Part shown: positions 1 to 8,630 of the stretch, piece by piece
Layout of the letters: every line of letters begins with the position of its first letter
How positions within the stretch are numbered: position 1 is the first letter of the stretch
Source of the DNA: Nodularia sp. LEGE 06071
GTDB lineage: Bacteria; Cyanobacteriota; Cyanobacteriia; Cyanobacteriales; Nostocaceae
Assembly (NCBI RefSeq): GCF_015207755.1
Contig: NZ_JADEWH010000003.1
Span: 124,001 to 188,000, forward strand
Direction: 5' to 3'
Length of the DNA stretch: 64,000 bases
The notes under the pieces: model-generated
Seen by the model: the letters and a program-made list of their open reading frames with translations, nothing else
Database searches by the model: none
What the model was told of the DNA's origin: nothing
Translations under genes and position numbers: made by a program

Positions 1-75
1 ACAAAAAACGACATCAATTAAGGGAAGGATTTGAATTTGTGCTTCTTCAACTGGAGTTTGCAGATTAACTTTCAT
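1..75 (-). CDS. exbD: ExbD/TolR-type biopolymer transport protein, N-terminal part (runs off the window edge)
   Basis: The minus strand starting at an ATG (73-75) encodes 25 residues, beginning MKVNLQTPVEE and reaching LPLIDVVF, before the window ends. The polar start followed by PLIDVVF with a membrane-embedded Asp is the usual ExbD/TolR N-terminus, where that Asp lies in the single transmembrane helix and takes part in proton flow. It starts 7 bp after the exbB stop, so both are probably translated from one message. The periplasmic domain lies outside the window, so ExbD cannot be told from TolR here. Confidence 0.85.
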   Translation of the reverse strand, partial: MKVNLQTPVEEAQIQILPLIDVVFC

Positions 76-82
76 TTGTTAA

Positions 83-853
83 CTAAGTCTCAGGATCTAG
101 AGGATCTAAGGAATCAGGTGTATTATTCGGGGGTTCAGGAGGTTTAGGAAACGGTTTTTTATCTCGCTTGCGGGGAGGATGAGCAATTTCTCGTGTAGAT
201 TCCTCCGTGATTACGGAGGCAATTTTGTCATAGTCAGGCGGAGACTGACGATATAACAATTCCATCTCATTTCCCGCCTTGCGAAAAATTTTCACTTGGT
301 CAACTACAAAACTTTGAAATAGGCGATAGAACACTAGACTGATAATCGCAACTATCAATCCAGTAGCTGTACTGATTAAAGATTCACCAATACCAGTAGT
401 CACACCAGCTGTAGACTCAGTACCCAAATCGCCAATGCGAATTGAACGCAAAGACTGGATCAAACCCAAAACCGTACCCAGCAATCCCAACAGAGGTGAG
501 AGGGCGATGATGGCTTCTAAAAGTTTTTCACCCCGGCGCATTCCCGCTAATTCATCTTCGGCGGTGGACTCTAATGCTAGTCGGAAGGTTTCCGGATCAC
601 GTTTCGGATAGCTTAAGGGGGCATAGAGAAACCTTCCCACAGGCTGATGGGTGGCATTTTTGGCAATATCGGCAGCTACTTCCCAACTATCCTGGGCGGC
701 GTTGAGGACACGATCCACTATTTCCTTTTCTTGAGTCATGATTCGCAACCAGAACCACAGACGCTCGAAAATCACACTGATAGACAGAACTGACAAAACA
801 AGCAGGGGCCACATGGCTGGGCCGCCCTTTTCAAACAAATCTAAAATATCCAC
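83..853 (-). CDS. exbB: MotA/TolQ/ExbB proton channel family protein
   Basis: This 256-residue inner-membrane protein should form, with the downstream ExbD, a proton-driven channel that energises TonB-dependent outer-membrane uptake or a Tol-like process. Three hydrophobic helices are visible, at about residues 14-35, 118-135 (with the LGLLGTVLG core typical of the family) and 155-178 ([17 protein letters not shown]). This is the MotA/ExbB topology. The start is a GTG preceded by a strong GGAGGGAGG ribosome site. The C-terminal 35 residues are rich in Pro, Lys and Asp and look disordered. No tonB is in the window, so the substrate is unknown. Confidence 0.9.
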   Translation of the reverse strand: MDILDLFEKGGPAMWPLLVLSVLSISVIFERLWFWLRIMTQEKEIVDRVLNAAQDSWEVAADIAKNATHQPVGRFLYAPLSYPKRDPETFRLALESTAEDELAGMRRGEKLLEAIIALSPLLGLLGTVLGLIQSLRSIRIGDLGTESTAGVTTGIGESLISTATGLIVAIISLVFYRLFQSFVVDQVKIFRKAGNEMELLYRQSPPDYDKIASVITEESTREIAHPPRKRDKKPFPKPPEPPNNTPDSLDPLDPET

Positions 854-1372
854 TGGTTAGGTTTCCTCCCTCCATTTCTACAGCAGCAATCCCAAGGCAT
901 TTTAATTCTAAAGATTAATGCATAATTACCATATTCTTATACAAAATCGTCGGACAGATATTTGACGACAGAGAATCAGTAGCGTCTTCCATATTACCTG
1001 GGGCAGGTCTATTTCATTCTGCGTTGCCCAATATTGCTAACCATTCTCCTAAAATAGTTGTTGCTCATACCTTGTTAGGTTGTAACTGTTCGCTGAGTGC
1101 GACAATATACCAGAAATACTCAAATTGCATGGTGGGGAATGTTAAGAGCGATCCCTTTGGCGGTTCGCGTAGCGAGCATCGGATTTAAATTATGGCAATG
1201 TCTTAAGCAAAAGCCCATTCTTGGTTGCTTAAAACTTGTTTCAGGTCAAGTTAGATGGTTTTACCTTATAGTATGATGTCCAGAGGATCTTAAATGAAAG
1301 CAGCTTATAAACTAGCGGGTAGGCTACGATCTAAGAGTATGTGCAACCTAAGCACTAATCTACTTAGCATAA
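854..1372. other. Intergenic region with a short dispersed repeat
   Basis: This 519-bp spacer separates the divergent exbB and DUF262 genes. At about 1149-1184 it holds a HIP1-related repeat (GCGATCC...GGCGGTTCGCGTAGCGAGC) of a kind scattered through Nostocales genomes. I see no coding potential and no RNA gene. Promoters for both flanking genes should lie here, but I cannot place them with confidence. Confidence 0.5.
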
Positions 1373-2413
1373 ATGTATAAAGAACCTATGAACTACGATA
1401 TAAAAACAAGCGAAAGTCCCAGGCTAGAAGTAGAATATTACGGTGCTGACTTTCCTGTTGATACATTAGTGAAACGGATGGAAGACGAAGAATTTATTAT
1501 TCCAGAGTTTCAGAGAAAGTATGTTTGGAAAGAAGAAGAAGCATCACGCTTTATTGAAACCTTGCTACTTGGTCTTCCTAGTCCTGCACTCTTTCTCGCT
1601 AAAGATAAGTTTTCTAAAAAATATCTTGTTATAGATGGACAGCAACGGCTGAAAACTTTGCAGTATTTCTTTCAAGAATCTTTTTCTAATGGGAAAAATA
1701 AAGTATTTAAGCTTAAAGGTGTTGTCCCACAGTTAGAAGGCTTAACTTATTCCACATTACCTCCATCGGAGCGACGTGACCTTGACAATGCAATAATCCA
1801 CTGCATAATCATATCTGAAAATTATGATCCGCGTGGAATGTTTTATCTATTTGAACGACTTAATACTACTGGGACTCCCTTAAAAGCGCAGGAAATTCGG
1901 AATGCTCTTTATCATGGTTCTTTTAGCGAATTGCTTCAAGATTTATCAAAAAATGAAATCTGGAGAGAGCTTTATGGTAAGGAAGATATTCGCGCTAATG
2001 AACAAGAGCATATTTTAAGATTTTTGGCTCTACATTTCGATTTAGAAAATTATTCAGGTGATATGATCAATTTTTTAAATCAATTTATGTTAAAAAATAA
2101 AGATTTAGATATAATTTCCGAAAACGAGATAAAAAATATATTTTTCAAAACAATATCTTTCCTCAAAAATTGTATAGGAACTAAAGTTTTTTATGAGAAA
2201 AAATCATTCAACATTCTTTTTGATACCGTCATGCTTCTAACTGCTCAAGAGTTAGAAAAAGGTTTGGAATGTTCAAAATTTAAAAAATTTTACGAATTGC
2301 TGATTCATGACAAGCATTTCTGGTCATTAGCTAAACCCTCGACCACAAGTAAAAAAAATCTCATGACGAGGCTGGAGGATGTTAGAGAGCTTTATAGAAA
2401 TACGCAGTTATGA
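1373..2413 (+). CDS. DUF262 domain protein (GmrS/ParB-like fold)
   Basis: A 346-residue protein with the DUF262 signature: an IPEFQRKYVW block at residues 43-52, VIDGQQR at 86-92, and FERLNTTGTPL followed by QEIRNALY at 160-180. In the GmrSD type IV restriction family, DUF262 binds or hydrolyses NTP and controls a nuclease domain; DGQQR is the central motif. There is no DUF1524 (HNH) nuclease domain here, so this is not a complete GmrSD. Its stop overlaps the start of the next gene (ATGA), and that partner is HEPN-like. Both genes are clearly more AT-rich than their neighbours, which suggests horizontal gain. A second in-frame ATG at 1388 is an alternative start. A defence or toxin-antitoxin role is an inference. 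Confidence 0.85.
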   Translation: MYKEPMNYDIKTSESPRLEVEYYGADFPVDTLVKRMEDEEFIIPEFQRKYVWKEEEASRFIETLLLGLPSPALFLAKDKFSKKYLVIDGQQRLKTLQYFFQESFSNGKNKVFKLKGVVPQLEGLTYSTLPPSERRDLDNAIIHCIIISENYDPRGMFYLFERLNTTGTPLKAQEIRNALYHGSFSELLQDLSKNEIWRELYGKEDIRANEQEHILRFLALHFDLENYSGDMINFLNQFMLKNKDLDIISENEIKNIFFKTISFLKNCIGTKVFYEKKSFNILFDTVMLLTAQELEKGLECSKFKKFYELLIHDKHFWSLAKPSTTSKKNLMTRLEDVRELYRNTQL

Positions 2414-2865
2414 ATCAATCTATATTAGCTCATCGTCAGAAAATAGATAATTTATTTAAAAAAGTTGCTTGTTTTACAGAACCAGAGATTCAAAGTGAAT
2501 GGTCAAAATATCTATGTATCTTGATATCAGGATTCATTGAGGAATCTTTAAGGGTTTTATTAGAAAAATATTGTGAAAAGAAAGCTACAAAAAATATTCA
2601 AAAATTTGTGACCAAACAGATAGAATCTATAACAAACTGTAAAACAAGTAGAATTACCGAAATATTAGGCAAATTTAGCGAAACTTGGCAAAGCGAATTC
2701 ACTGAAAAAATTGGTGATGAAATAAAAGACTCTATAGATAGTGTGGTGATTAATCGTCATAAAATAGCTCATGGTAAAAGTGTCGGTATGAGCTACCATA
2801 GTGTATCTAATTGGTATAAGAATGTCAAAAAGGCTGTAGAAATTTTAGAAGAAATAATCAAGTAA
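2410..2865 (+). CDS. HEPN domain protein (MAE_28990 / RiboL-PSP-like), putative RNase
   Basis: A small, mostly helical protein of 151 residues ending in the HEPN signature VINRHKIAHGK. This gives the R-x4-H pair (R116, H121) that forms the RNase site in many HEPN toxins. The length and the RHKIAHG motif fit the MAE_28990/MAE_18760 and RiboL-PSP HEPN groups, which sit beside DUF262 genes and other conflict systems; I cannot decide between the groups. The ATG overlaps the DUF262 stop by 4 bp, indicating translational coupling. The likely roles are an RNA-cutting effector or toxin with DUF262 as sensor or antidote. Confidence 0.75.
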   Translation: MNQSILAHRQKIDNLFKKVACFTEPEIQSEWSKYLCILISGFIEESLRVLLEKYCEKKATKNIQKFVTKQIESITNCKTSRITEILGKFSETWQSEFTEKIGDEIKDSIDSVVINRHKIAHGKSVGMSYHSVSNWYKNVKKAVEILEEIIK

Positions 2866-3061
2866 CTTTTATACCTATTTCCCAAACACTGGCGACTGAT
2901 AGCCATAATTCATTATTTTCATCTACAATGTGTGCGATCGCCTCCTCATTCAAACGCTCTGGTTGGGCTAACCGCCCAAGAGGATGCTCAGGTGCTAAAA
3001 TCTCCAACATTTCCTGTTTATCAGCTTGGGGAGGAGGAATATCACCAATAACCTCAACCAA
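2858..3061 (-). pseudogene. VapC-type PIN toxin remnant, truncated at both ends
   Basis: The minus-strand reading frame contains LNEEAIAHIVDENNELWLS followed by VASVWEIGIK, a close match to the segment after the first catalytic Asp of VapC-type PIN domains. The N-terminal LLDTH segment with the first catalytic Asp is missing, and the frame stops straight after the WEIGIK helix, where the rest of the PIN fold (two acidic positions) should follow. The apparent start is a TTG with no ribosome site. The break coincides with the 3' end of the convergent HEPN gene (8-bp overlap). I read it as a dead toxin gene cut by arrival of the DUF262-HEPN cassette. Confidence 0.55.
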
Positions 3062-3176
3062 AAAAAACGGGTAAATTCTGAATCGTCAAATGTGACCCTG
3101 CTATTTGGGGCGGTTATTCCTACCGGGAATTTTTCGCATAATTTGTCAAAATTAAAAATAACTGGAGGGTCAATAT

Positions 3177-3458
3177 ATGAATTTTTCAATCCAATCACTG
3201 TACACCTGGTATCGGAATTTGCTGCGGAATCCCAAGTACCGTTGGTGGGTAATTTTAGGAACACTGGTTTATATTCTCAGCCCCATAGATTTTGTACCTG
3301 ACTTTATACCCATTTTCGGACAAGTTGATGACGTTTTAGTTTTGTCTGTGCTTTTTACTGAGTTGTCTGGGTTGGCGATCGCTGCTTTGAAGGCTCGCAA
3401 GGGTTCTGAAGAACCTAGTGCTGAAACTGTTGATGTTGATGCTGTGTCTGTTAAGTAG
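3177..3458 (+). CDS. DUF1232 (YkvA-like) small membrane protein
   Basis: A 93-residue protein with the DUF1232 core: WVILGTLVYILSPIDFVPDFIPIFGQVDDVLVL at about residues 24-56, in which SPIDFVPDFIPI is the family signature. It has one or two membrane-associated hydrophobic stretches and an acidic tail. The ATG follows a good GGAGG site. The family occurs widely in bacteria and plastid-bearing organisms, but its biochemical function is unknown. It stands alone between the toxin remnant and the convergent GH15-like gene. Confidence 0.9.
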   Translation: MNFSIQSLYTWYRNLLRNPKYRWWVILGTLVYILSPIDFVPDFIPIFGQVDDVLVLSVLFTELSGLAIAALKARKGSEEPSAETVDVDAVSVK

Positions 3459-3540
3459 GAGTTTAAACGCAGAGTCCCGCGGAGGTCAGCGCAGAGGTAC
3501 GCTGAGAAGGATCTCCCTCATCGTCTCCGCTGCTTTGCGT
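3459..3540. repeat. Dispersed CGCAGAG-type repeat between convergent genes
   Basis: A stretch of repeated CGCAGAG/GCGGAGG words (AACGCAGAGTCCCGCGGAGG...) fills the gap between DUF1232 and the GH15-like gene. Related CGCAGAGGCGCAGAGG strings occur at 33164-33185, 41268-41325 and 47493-47520. These are common intergenic repeats in Nostocales. Confidence 0.5.
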
Positions 3541-6500
3541 TTAGATATCCTCCATAAATTCTGTCAAGAATCTAAAGGCTTTCAGAATACAATTTACACA
3601 ATCTTGAGGTGAGGTATTATAAAAGGAGTTCCAGGCTGAGGCTTTATCTTCATCATAGCGATCGCCTCTTTCGGGATGCTGTTCTAACCATGCTAACCGC
3701 ACTGCATGGCCAATTAATACATCTAAGACTATATACTCTTCAATTTGTAAGCTGGGATTATTAGCCACTATTGTCGCTAATTCCATTAAGGCTTCAATAT
3801 TCACTTTGCGGTATTCGGGAGCTTCAATTTTATTCAGTAAATGTTCGATTCTCAGGGCAAAGTTCTTTTCGCCGGGGGTCATTTCGGATAAAATCAATTC
3901 ACTATCTAAACGATTGCGGCGCTCTAGTTTATCGCCAATTACAATTCCTTTACAATGTTTCATTAATAGCCAAACCTGCTGGAAGAAATCTTTGGGTACG
4001 CGGTTTAGCGCTCCTTCTGCTTGACGAAATCTCCGCCAGCCACCTGGGGGAACTGTGCTTTCTTCTTTTTCATTTGTGGGTAGAACTACCCAAGCAATAT
4101 CAGTTTCTTTTTGCTTAACGTGCAGTGATTCCTGCTGGCGTAACAATTTACTTGTGCCTGTGTAACCGGTTAATACTTGATGCAAGCGCATTTTTACTTC
4201 AAAAGGTGAAAGTTCCATCAAGCGTTCATAGGCTTCATCTTGAGTCACACCCAATTCTTGGGCTAATTCACTGGTAATTAATAAGATCAGATAGCCAACT
4301 CTCAGAGTTAGCAAACCTTGAAACAGTTCAGGTTCCGATCGCATTAACACCCCAAGATAGATGATAATTTCTTGTGTGAGGACGCGATCGCGGATATCTT
4401 CACGACAAAAATGATTAATTTTCTCAGTAATTTCCTTGTGGGGCATAGGTACAGAAATCAGTGAAGACTGACTGTAAGCTCTACCCACAGCAATTTGCTT
4501 TCCCCTCACCAAAATACTCGTGACTGTATCTGACAAGCCGATATCAACCATCTGTCTTAATCCAGCCGCCCGACGCACCACCGCCCAAATGCCTAAATCC
4601 CCGGCTTTGGTGTAGACTTCATCGAGTAAATCAGCTGCTGTTACGGGACGTTGTGGACCACCAAAACCTGTATCAAATGTTAGCCCCTGCAAACGAATTA
4701 AAGTTTGTAATAACTCAATTTGTTCATAGATATTTTCTGATGAGCGCAAAGAAGAAAGCAGCAATTTCAAGTTGGTTTCGCATTCCATCTGGAATTCTTG
4801 GGTATGTCCTAAACGCCAGTTTCCCCCAGGATGATAAGCCAAGTAATAGCAACGAAGCCCGGCATTTTGCATCGGCGATTGGGTGAAGTCTGCATCTTGA
4901 AGAAAATCAATCCTTTGCATCTTCGATGTCAGCATCAATTGATTTAGTCGTCCCAATTTTACCTGGACACCGTTACACACTCCATCTTTCAGTTCTTGCA
5001 TCAGTTCTAATAAAGCCTCAGAACCGATTTCTAACATGGTATGGGTCAACATTAAAGTCAAGGTAGGACGACCCAAATCAATCCAATAATCTTGAATGTA
5101 AGCGAGTTCACTTCTGATTTGATCGAGGAGAAAGTGGTAATCAAGGGTTAAATAAAACTGTTGCGAATCCAAAAACGAAGGTAAAAATACAATTGTCTCA
5201 CCGTGAATCCGAAAAAATCGAGATGTAGTCAAACTCCGCAAACGCCGCACTGGACGACCAGTTAAACCCAGTTTGTTATTCCGGCCAATTTGAGTATAAA
5301 TAGCGGAAAGTTCGCCAGCTTTTCTGACTTGAATCGGTTCTACTTGCTTTGGTGTTTGAGTTTCAATTCCATGAACTTCTAGTTTTGCTTGTAAATCTTC
5401 ATCCTCAGCTATCAAGGCAATTTGTACCAAAGCCTCCCGATTTTTTCTCCCACACAAATGTCTTCCTAGAGGATCAATATCCCCAACTGCTATTAAGCCT
5501 TCATTTAATAGCTGACCGAGAAAATATAAACTTTGCGCCCAGACTAAGGGGATATTTTCGTTAGGTAACCGAGTTTGACTTTGGGGCTTTAACCTTTCAG
5601 CTTCTACGTTTTCGGCTGGTACATAATAAAGTTCTGGTAATAAACCTATACCATCACGTTCAATGAGTAATGACTGCAAAAGTTCTTGGTACTCTTTAAC
5701 TTGCTGGCTGTTACCGCGAAATAACCCATCTAAAAATAAATAAGTGAAAAATAAAGGCCATTCACATTCAATATGCTCGAATTGCTTCAGTTCCGCAGGT
5801 TCGTAATGTAAGCGCTGACCATCTTCCAAAACCGTTTGGTGTCCATCACGCAAAAAGCGTTTGCAGCCGTATTTTCCTTGGAGTTTATGAACAATATCAT
5901 TAAATGTGCGATCGCGAAGCGTCTCCGTAGGAGAATCGCGTAGTTGCACATCTTCGATCGCAAAGGCTGGATAACTAATAATACTTAACAGTGCGGCATC
6001 AATTTCTTTAGAAGCCGATTCTCTCGGTAACAAAGATTCCAAAGTAATTCGGGCGCGGGCGATTTCATCTGGTAGAACGTGAATTACTGAGGCTTGACTA
6101 CCACGCACACCAAACAAATCTAGTCCATTGATAGCTTCTAACGCTGCTTTAGCCATACCCACTGAACTAGCATTTAATTCAGCACTACCATGATTAATTT
6201 TATTACCTCGTTCCCAAATGCCAAAATCTGGTGTGCGGTAAGCGCGTCCAATGTAGTAAACCAAGTTTTGCACAAAATTTACTTCATCAATGGTGTAAAT
6301 AATTTGCAATCCCGAAGCGGTCATTTGTGCCAGCATCAGTAAAAATATAGATGTAGCATCAAGTTGCAAATGTCCCCATTCGTCATCACCAACCACGATA
6401 TCGGCAGTAGCGGTGTTGTATTTGGCGTGTAAACCATCCAGGGGCGACTGAGTATGTTTAAATTGCTCTACTTTATGGGATTGACGCAACATCGCAAATA

Positions 6501-6774
6501 GCAGCCCCCGCATCAGCTTGGTGACACTATGCTCTAGTTCATAGGTGCGTCCCTTATCTTCGTCAATCTTGCGATATGCAAGTGCTAAACCCCAAACTCC
6601 CAAAATGCTGTAAACGTTATCTCGTACCCAAGCATCTGTATAATCACCGTGGGCGGTTATTGCTGTACTCGCAGGAAGCAAACCAGTAATTGGATTCTGA
6701 CGCGCTAGGATAATCGTCTTGATTTGCTGGTAGTAATGTTCCAATCGAGCTGGCAATTCGGTGACTGTTTTCAT
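3541..6774 (-). CDS. Glycoside hydrolase family 15 / phosphorylase kinase alpha-beta-like protein
   Basis: A 1077-residue protein whose N-terminal half resembles the (alpha/alpha)6 glucoamylase-like domain of phosphorylase b kinase alpha/beta subunits. Visible landmarks are NPITGLLPAS (27-36), DYTDAWVRDNVYSILGVWGLA (44-64) and GDDEWGHLQLDATS (129-142). The C-terminal half has no catalytic motif I recognise and probably matches the regulatory region of the same family. Such long proteins are conserved in cyanobacteria, and a role in glycogen or sugar metabolism is usually assumed but not proved. Residues about 276-289 are encoded by a palindromic HIP1-type repeat inserted in frame (see findings). 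The gene is monocistronic. Confidence 0.8.
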   Translation of the reverse strand: MKTVTELPARLEHYYQQIKTIILARQNPITGLLPASTAITAHGDYTDAWVRDNVYSILGVWGLALAYRKIDEDKGRTYELEHSVTKLMRGLLFAMLRQSHKVEQFKHTQSPLDGLHAKYNTATADIVVGDDEWGHLQLDATSIFLLMLAQMTASGLQIIYTIDEVNFVQNLVYYIGRAYRTPDFGIWERGNKINHGSAELNASSVGMAKAALEAINGLDLFGVRGSQASVIHVLPDEIARARITLESLLPRESASKEIDAALLSIISYPAFAIEDVQLRDSPTETLRDRTFNDIVHKLQGKYGCKRFLRDGHQTVLEDGQRLHYEPAELKQFEHIECEWPLFFTYLFLDGLFRGNSQQVKEYQELLQSLLIERDGIGLLPELYYVPAENVEAERLKPQSQTRLPNENIPLVWAQSLYFLGQLLNEGLIAVGDIDPLGRHLCGRKNREALVQIALIAEDEDLQAKLEVHGIETQTPKQVEPIQVRKAGELSAIYTQIGRNNKLGLTGRPVRRLRSLTTSRFFRIHGETIVFLPSFLDSQQFYLTLDYHFLLDQIRSELAYIQDYWIDLGRPTLTLMLTHTMLEIGSEALLELMQELKDGVCNGVQVKLGRLNQLMLTSKMQRIDFLQDADFTQSPMQNAGLRCYYLAYHPGGNWRLGHTQEFQMECETNLKLLLSSLRSSENIYEQIELLQTLIRLQGLTFDTGFGGPQRPVTAADLLDEVYTKAGDLGIWAVVRRAAGLRQMVDIGLSDTVTSILVRGKQIAVGRAYSQSSLISVPMPHKEITEKINHFCREDIRDRVLTQEIIIYLGVLMRSEPELFQGLLTLRVGYLILLITSELAQELGVTQDEAYERLMELSPFEVKMRLHQVLTGYTGTSKLLRQQESLHVKQKETDIAWVVLPTNEKEESTVPPGGWRRFRQAEGALNRVPKDFFQQVWLLMKHCKGIVIGDKLERRNRLDSELILSEMTPGEKNFALRIEHLLNKIEAPEYRKVNIEALMELATIVANNPSLQIEEYIVLDVLIGHAVRLAWLEQHPERGDRYDEDKASAWNSFYNTSPQDCVNCILKAFRFLTEFMEDI

Positions 6775-6923
6775 AATTTTATTTTGGGAAAGCTGGCGAA
6801 ATTAGAATGGGTAAGAGAAGATTTATTTAACCGCAGATGAAATAGACCTTTTCTTGTGGAGACGTTTCATGAAACCTCTCTACATTCTTTGTTTAAAATG
6901 TTTATTTTTGAATTTTAAATTGT

Positions 6924-7910
6924 TTATTCAGGGTATTGATGAGAAACAAACGGTATTTCTACTATTTCACCTTCAACTTCTCCTACTTGGACTTTTAAGC
7001 CAACACCGCCAGCTTTGCTGCGAATGTAACCTAGTCCAAAATGACCATTAGCAGTTTCAGTATAACTGGTCAGCTTACCAACTTTTTCATCTCCAATCGT
7101 AATCGCACTACCAACTGATGCAGGTGCATTCAAGCGGATACCCCAGAGGTATTGTTTTACACCTTTATATGTATTTAATCGGGCGATGGTTTCTTGACCG
7201 ATATAGCAACCTTTGTTAAAAGAAATTGTTTGCCATAAACCGACTTCTAAGGGATTGTAATCATCTGTCAGTTCCGCATCTGGGGCTGGTCGCCCTTGTA
7301 GAATACGTAACATATCCCAAGCGCGATCGCTCAATTCTACCGCCCCTAATTCTAAAATCTTTTGCCATACTTGCTCTTTTTCGGAACTTGGCAAAATCAG
7401 CGTATATCCAGGTTCCGCCAATCCACTACCCACAGCCACTATTACCCCACCTTCAAGTAAGAGATGATTACCGTAGGGTTGACCGATGATTGAGCCAGCA
7501 CCCAGCTTTTCTATAATACTGTCACTTTTTGCACCGATGAGGCTGAAGGTTGATGTTTCATCTGTGACATCTTGCAGTTGCACTTTATCAGCATAAAAGA
7601 TGTAGCGATCCAGCCATTGAAAGAGAGCTTGACGACGGCTAGGGGAAGTCAGCAACAACACTGCATCCTCTAAAACATAGGCGCTCACTAGGTCAATCGT
7701 CCGGGCGGTGGATGAAACCATCACGGTATCACAGCCTTGTCCTGGCTTGAGGCTTTGAAAATCGTTAGTGCTTTGATTGTGTAAAAACCTGATACGGTCA
7801 TCGTTAGAAACACGGATGCGTCCCCAATGAGAGCGATCGCATACAGCAACCCCTTCTGTTGCGGCTTGGATAGCTGCTGCGTCTTTAACGTCAATTGCAG
7901 ATGTTGGCAT
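6924..7910 (-). CDS. ygfZ: YgfZ/GcvT-family folate-binding protein
   Basis: The product is a tetrahydrofolate-binding protein of the YgfZ/IBA57 group, which supports maturation or repair of Fe-S enzymes. The family hallmark KGCYIGQE, with the conserved Cys, lies at about residues 233-240 of 328, preceded by the RPAPDAELTDDYNPLEVGL block. The open frame extends 14 codons further upstream (to 7952), but MPTSAIDVKDAAAIQ matches the usual N-terminus better, so I chose the ATG at 7910. The gene lies 72 bp upstream of the end of trmB on the same strand and may share its transcript. Confidence 0.85.
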   Translation of the reverse strand: MPTSAIDVKDAAAIQAATEGVAVCDRSHWGRIRVSNDDRIRFLHNQSTNDFQSLKPGQGCDTVMVSSTARTIDLVSAYVLEDAVLLLTSPSRRQALFQWLDRYIFYADKVQLQDVTDETSTFSLIGAKSDSIIEKLGAGSIIGQPYGNHLLLEGGVIVAVGSGLAEPGYTLILPSSEKEQVWQKILELGAVELSDRAWDMLRILQGRPAPDAELTDDYNPLEVGLWQTISFNKGCYIGQETIARLNTYKGVKQYLWGIRLNAPASVGSAITIGDEKVGKLTSYTETANGHFGLGYIRSKAGGVGLKVQVGEVEGEIVEIPFVSHQYPE

Positions 7911-7982
7911 AGTGATGAAGAGTTGCCCTGTTTTAAAATTATCGCCTAGCAAATCTTAGCAAATAAAGGTTTATGGCTTCAA

Positions 7983-8630
7983 TTAGGGTACTGAAGATTT
8001 TTTGACAAAAATAGCCCGATAAACTGGTTCACCTTTGTTTTGAGTCCCTATTTCCCGTTCTGTCGCCACTGGTAAAGGGTTTTGTGTTAACCATTCTTCT
8101 GTCCCCAGTTGCTCAAAAGCGGCATTTTCGGCAAAGCGATCGCGCATTTCTACAGCGACAAACTCAATATCTGATTGCAGAAACACAATTCCCCCAACCG
8201 CCAGATAATGAGCTAATTCTGCCACTAATTCCGGTTGTACTACCCGGCGTTTCGCATGGCGGTTTTTAAACCAAGGATCGGGAAATTGAATGGTGACACG
8301 CTGTAAAGTCCCTGTAGGTAGAGAAGATAACAGCGAGCGCAATGAGTTATTCACATTGCAAAATAAATAATGGAGATTAGTTAAACCCAACTCACCGCGT
8401 AACTGATTCGCCTCCACCACCAACGGTTCCCGAATTTCCAAACCCAGGAAATTCCAGTTGGTTTCTATCTGCGCCATTTGCACCAAAAACCTGCCCTTAG
8501 CGCAGCCAATATCTAGATGTAGTGGTTGGGTTGGCTGTGGATAAACTTTTTCCCATTCTAGGGCATTTGCTGGCGTTTGATACTTTTTTGCCAGTGGATT
8601 TACGTGTTGGCGGACTCGGACTACTGCCAA
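7983..8630 (-). CDS. trmB: tRNA (guanine-N7-)-methyltransferase TrmB
   Basis: TrmB methylates G46 in the variable loop of tRNAs using S-adenosylmethionine. The SAM-binding motif [11 protein letters not shown] lies at residues 39-49, and the TrmB signature [14 protein letters not shown] follows in the second half. I start the gene at a TTG (8630), which gives an N-terminus of [13 protein letters not shown] and has a GGAG site 8 bp upstream. The open frame continues to an ATG at 8702, but those 24 codons are made of a HIP1 repeat and are probably not translated. Length is 215 residues, normal for the family. Confidence 0.88.
   Translation of the reverse strand: MAVVRVRQHVNPLAKKYQTPANALEWEKVYPQPTQPLHLDIGCAKGRFLVQMAQIETNWNFLGLEIREPLVVEANQLRGELGLTNLHYLFCNVNNSLRSLLSSLPTGTLQRVTIQFPDPWFKNRHAKRRVVQPELVAELAHYLAVGGIVFLQSDIEFVAVEMRDRFAENAAFEQLGTEEWLTQNPLPVATEREIGTQNKGEPVYRAIFVKKSSVP

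Noticed and set aside
3026-3301. Open frames overlapping DUF1232 on both strands
   Set aside because: They have no family match and lie over the well-supported DUF1232 gene and the PIN remnant.
7911-7952. Upstream start for the YgfZ gene
   Set aside because: The 14 extra residues lack similarity to YgfZ N-termini and the ATG at 7910 gives the expected start.
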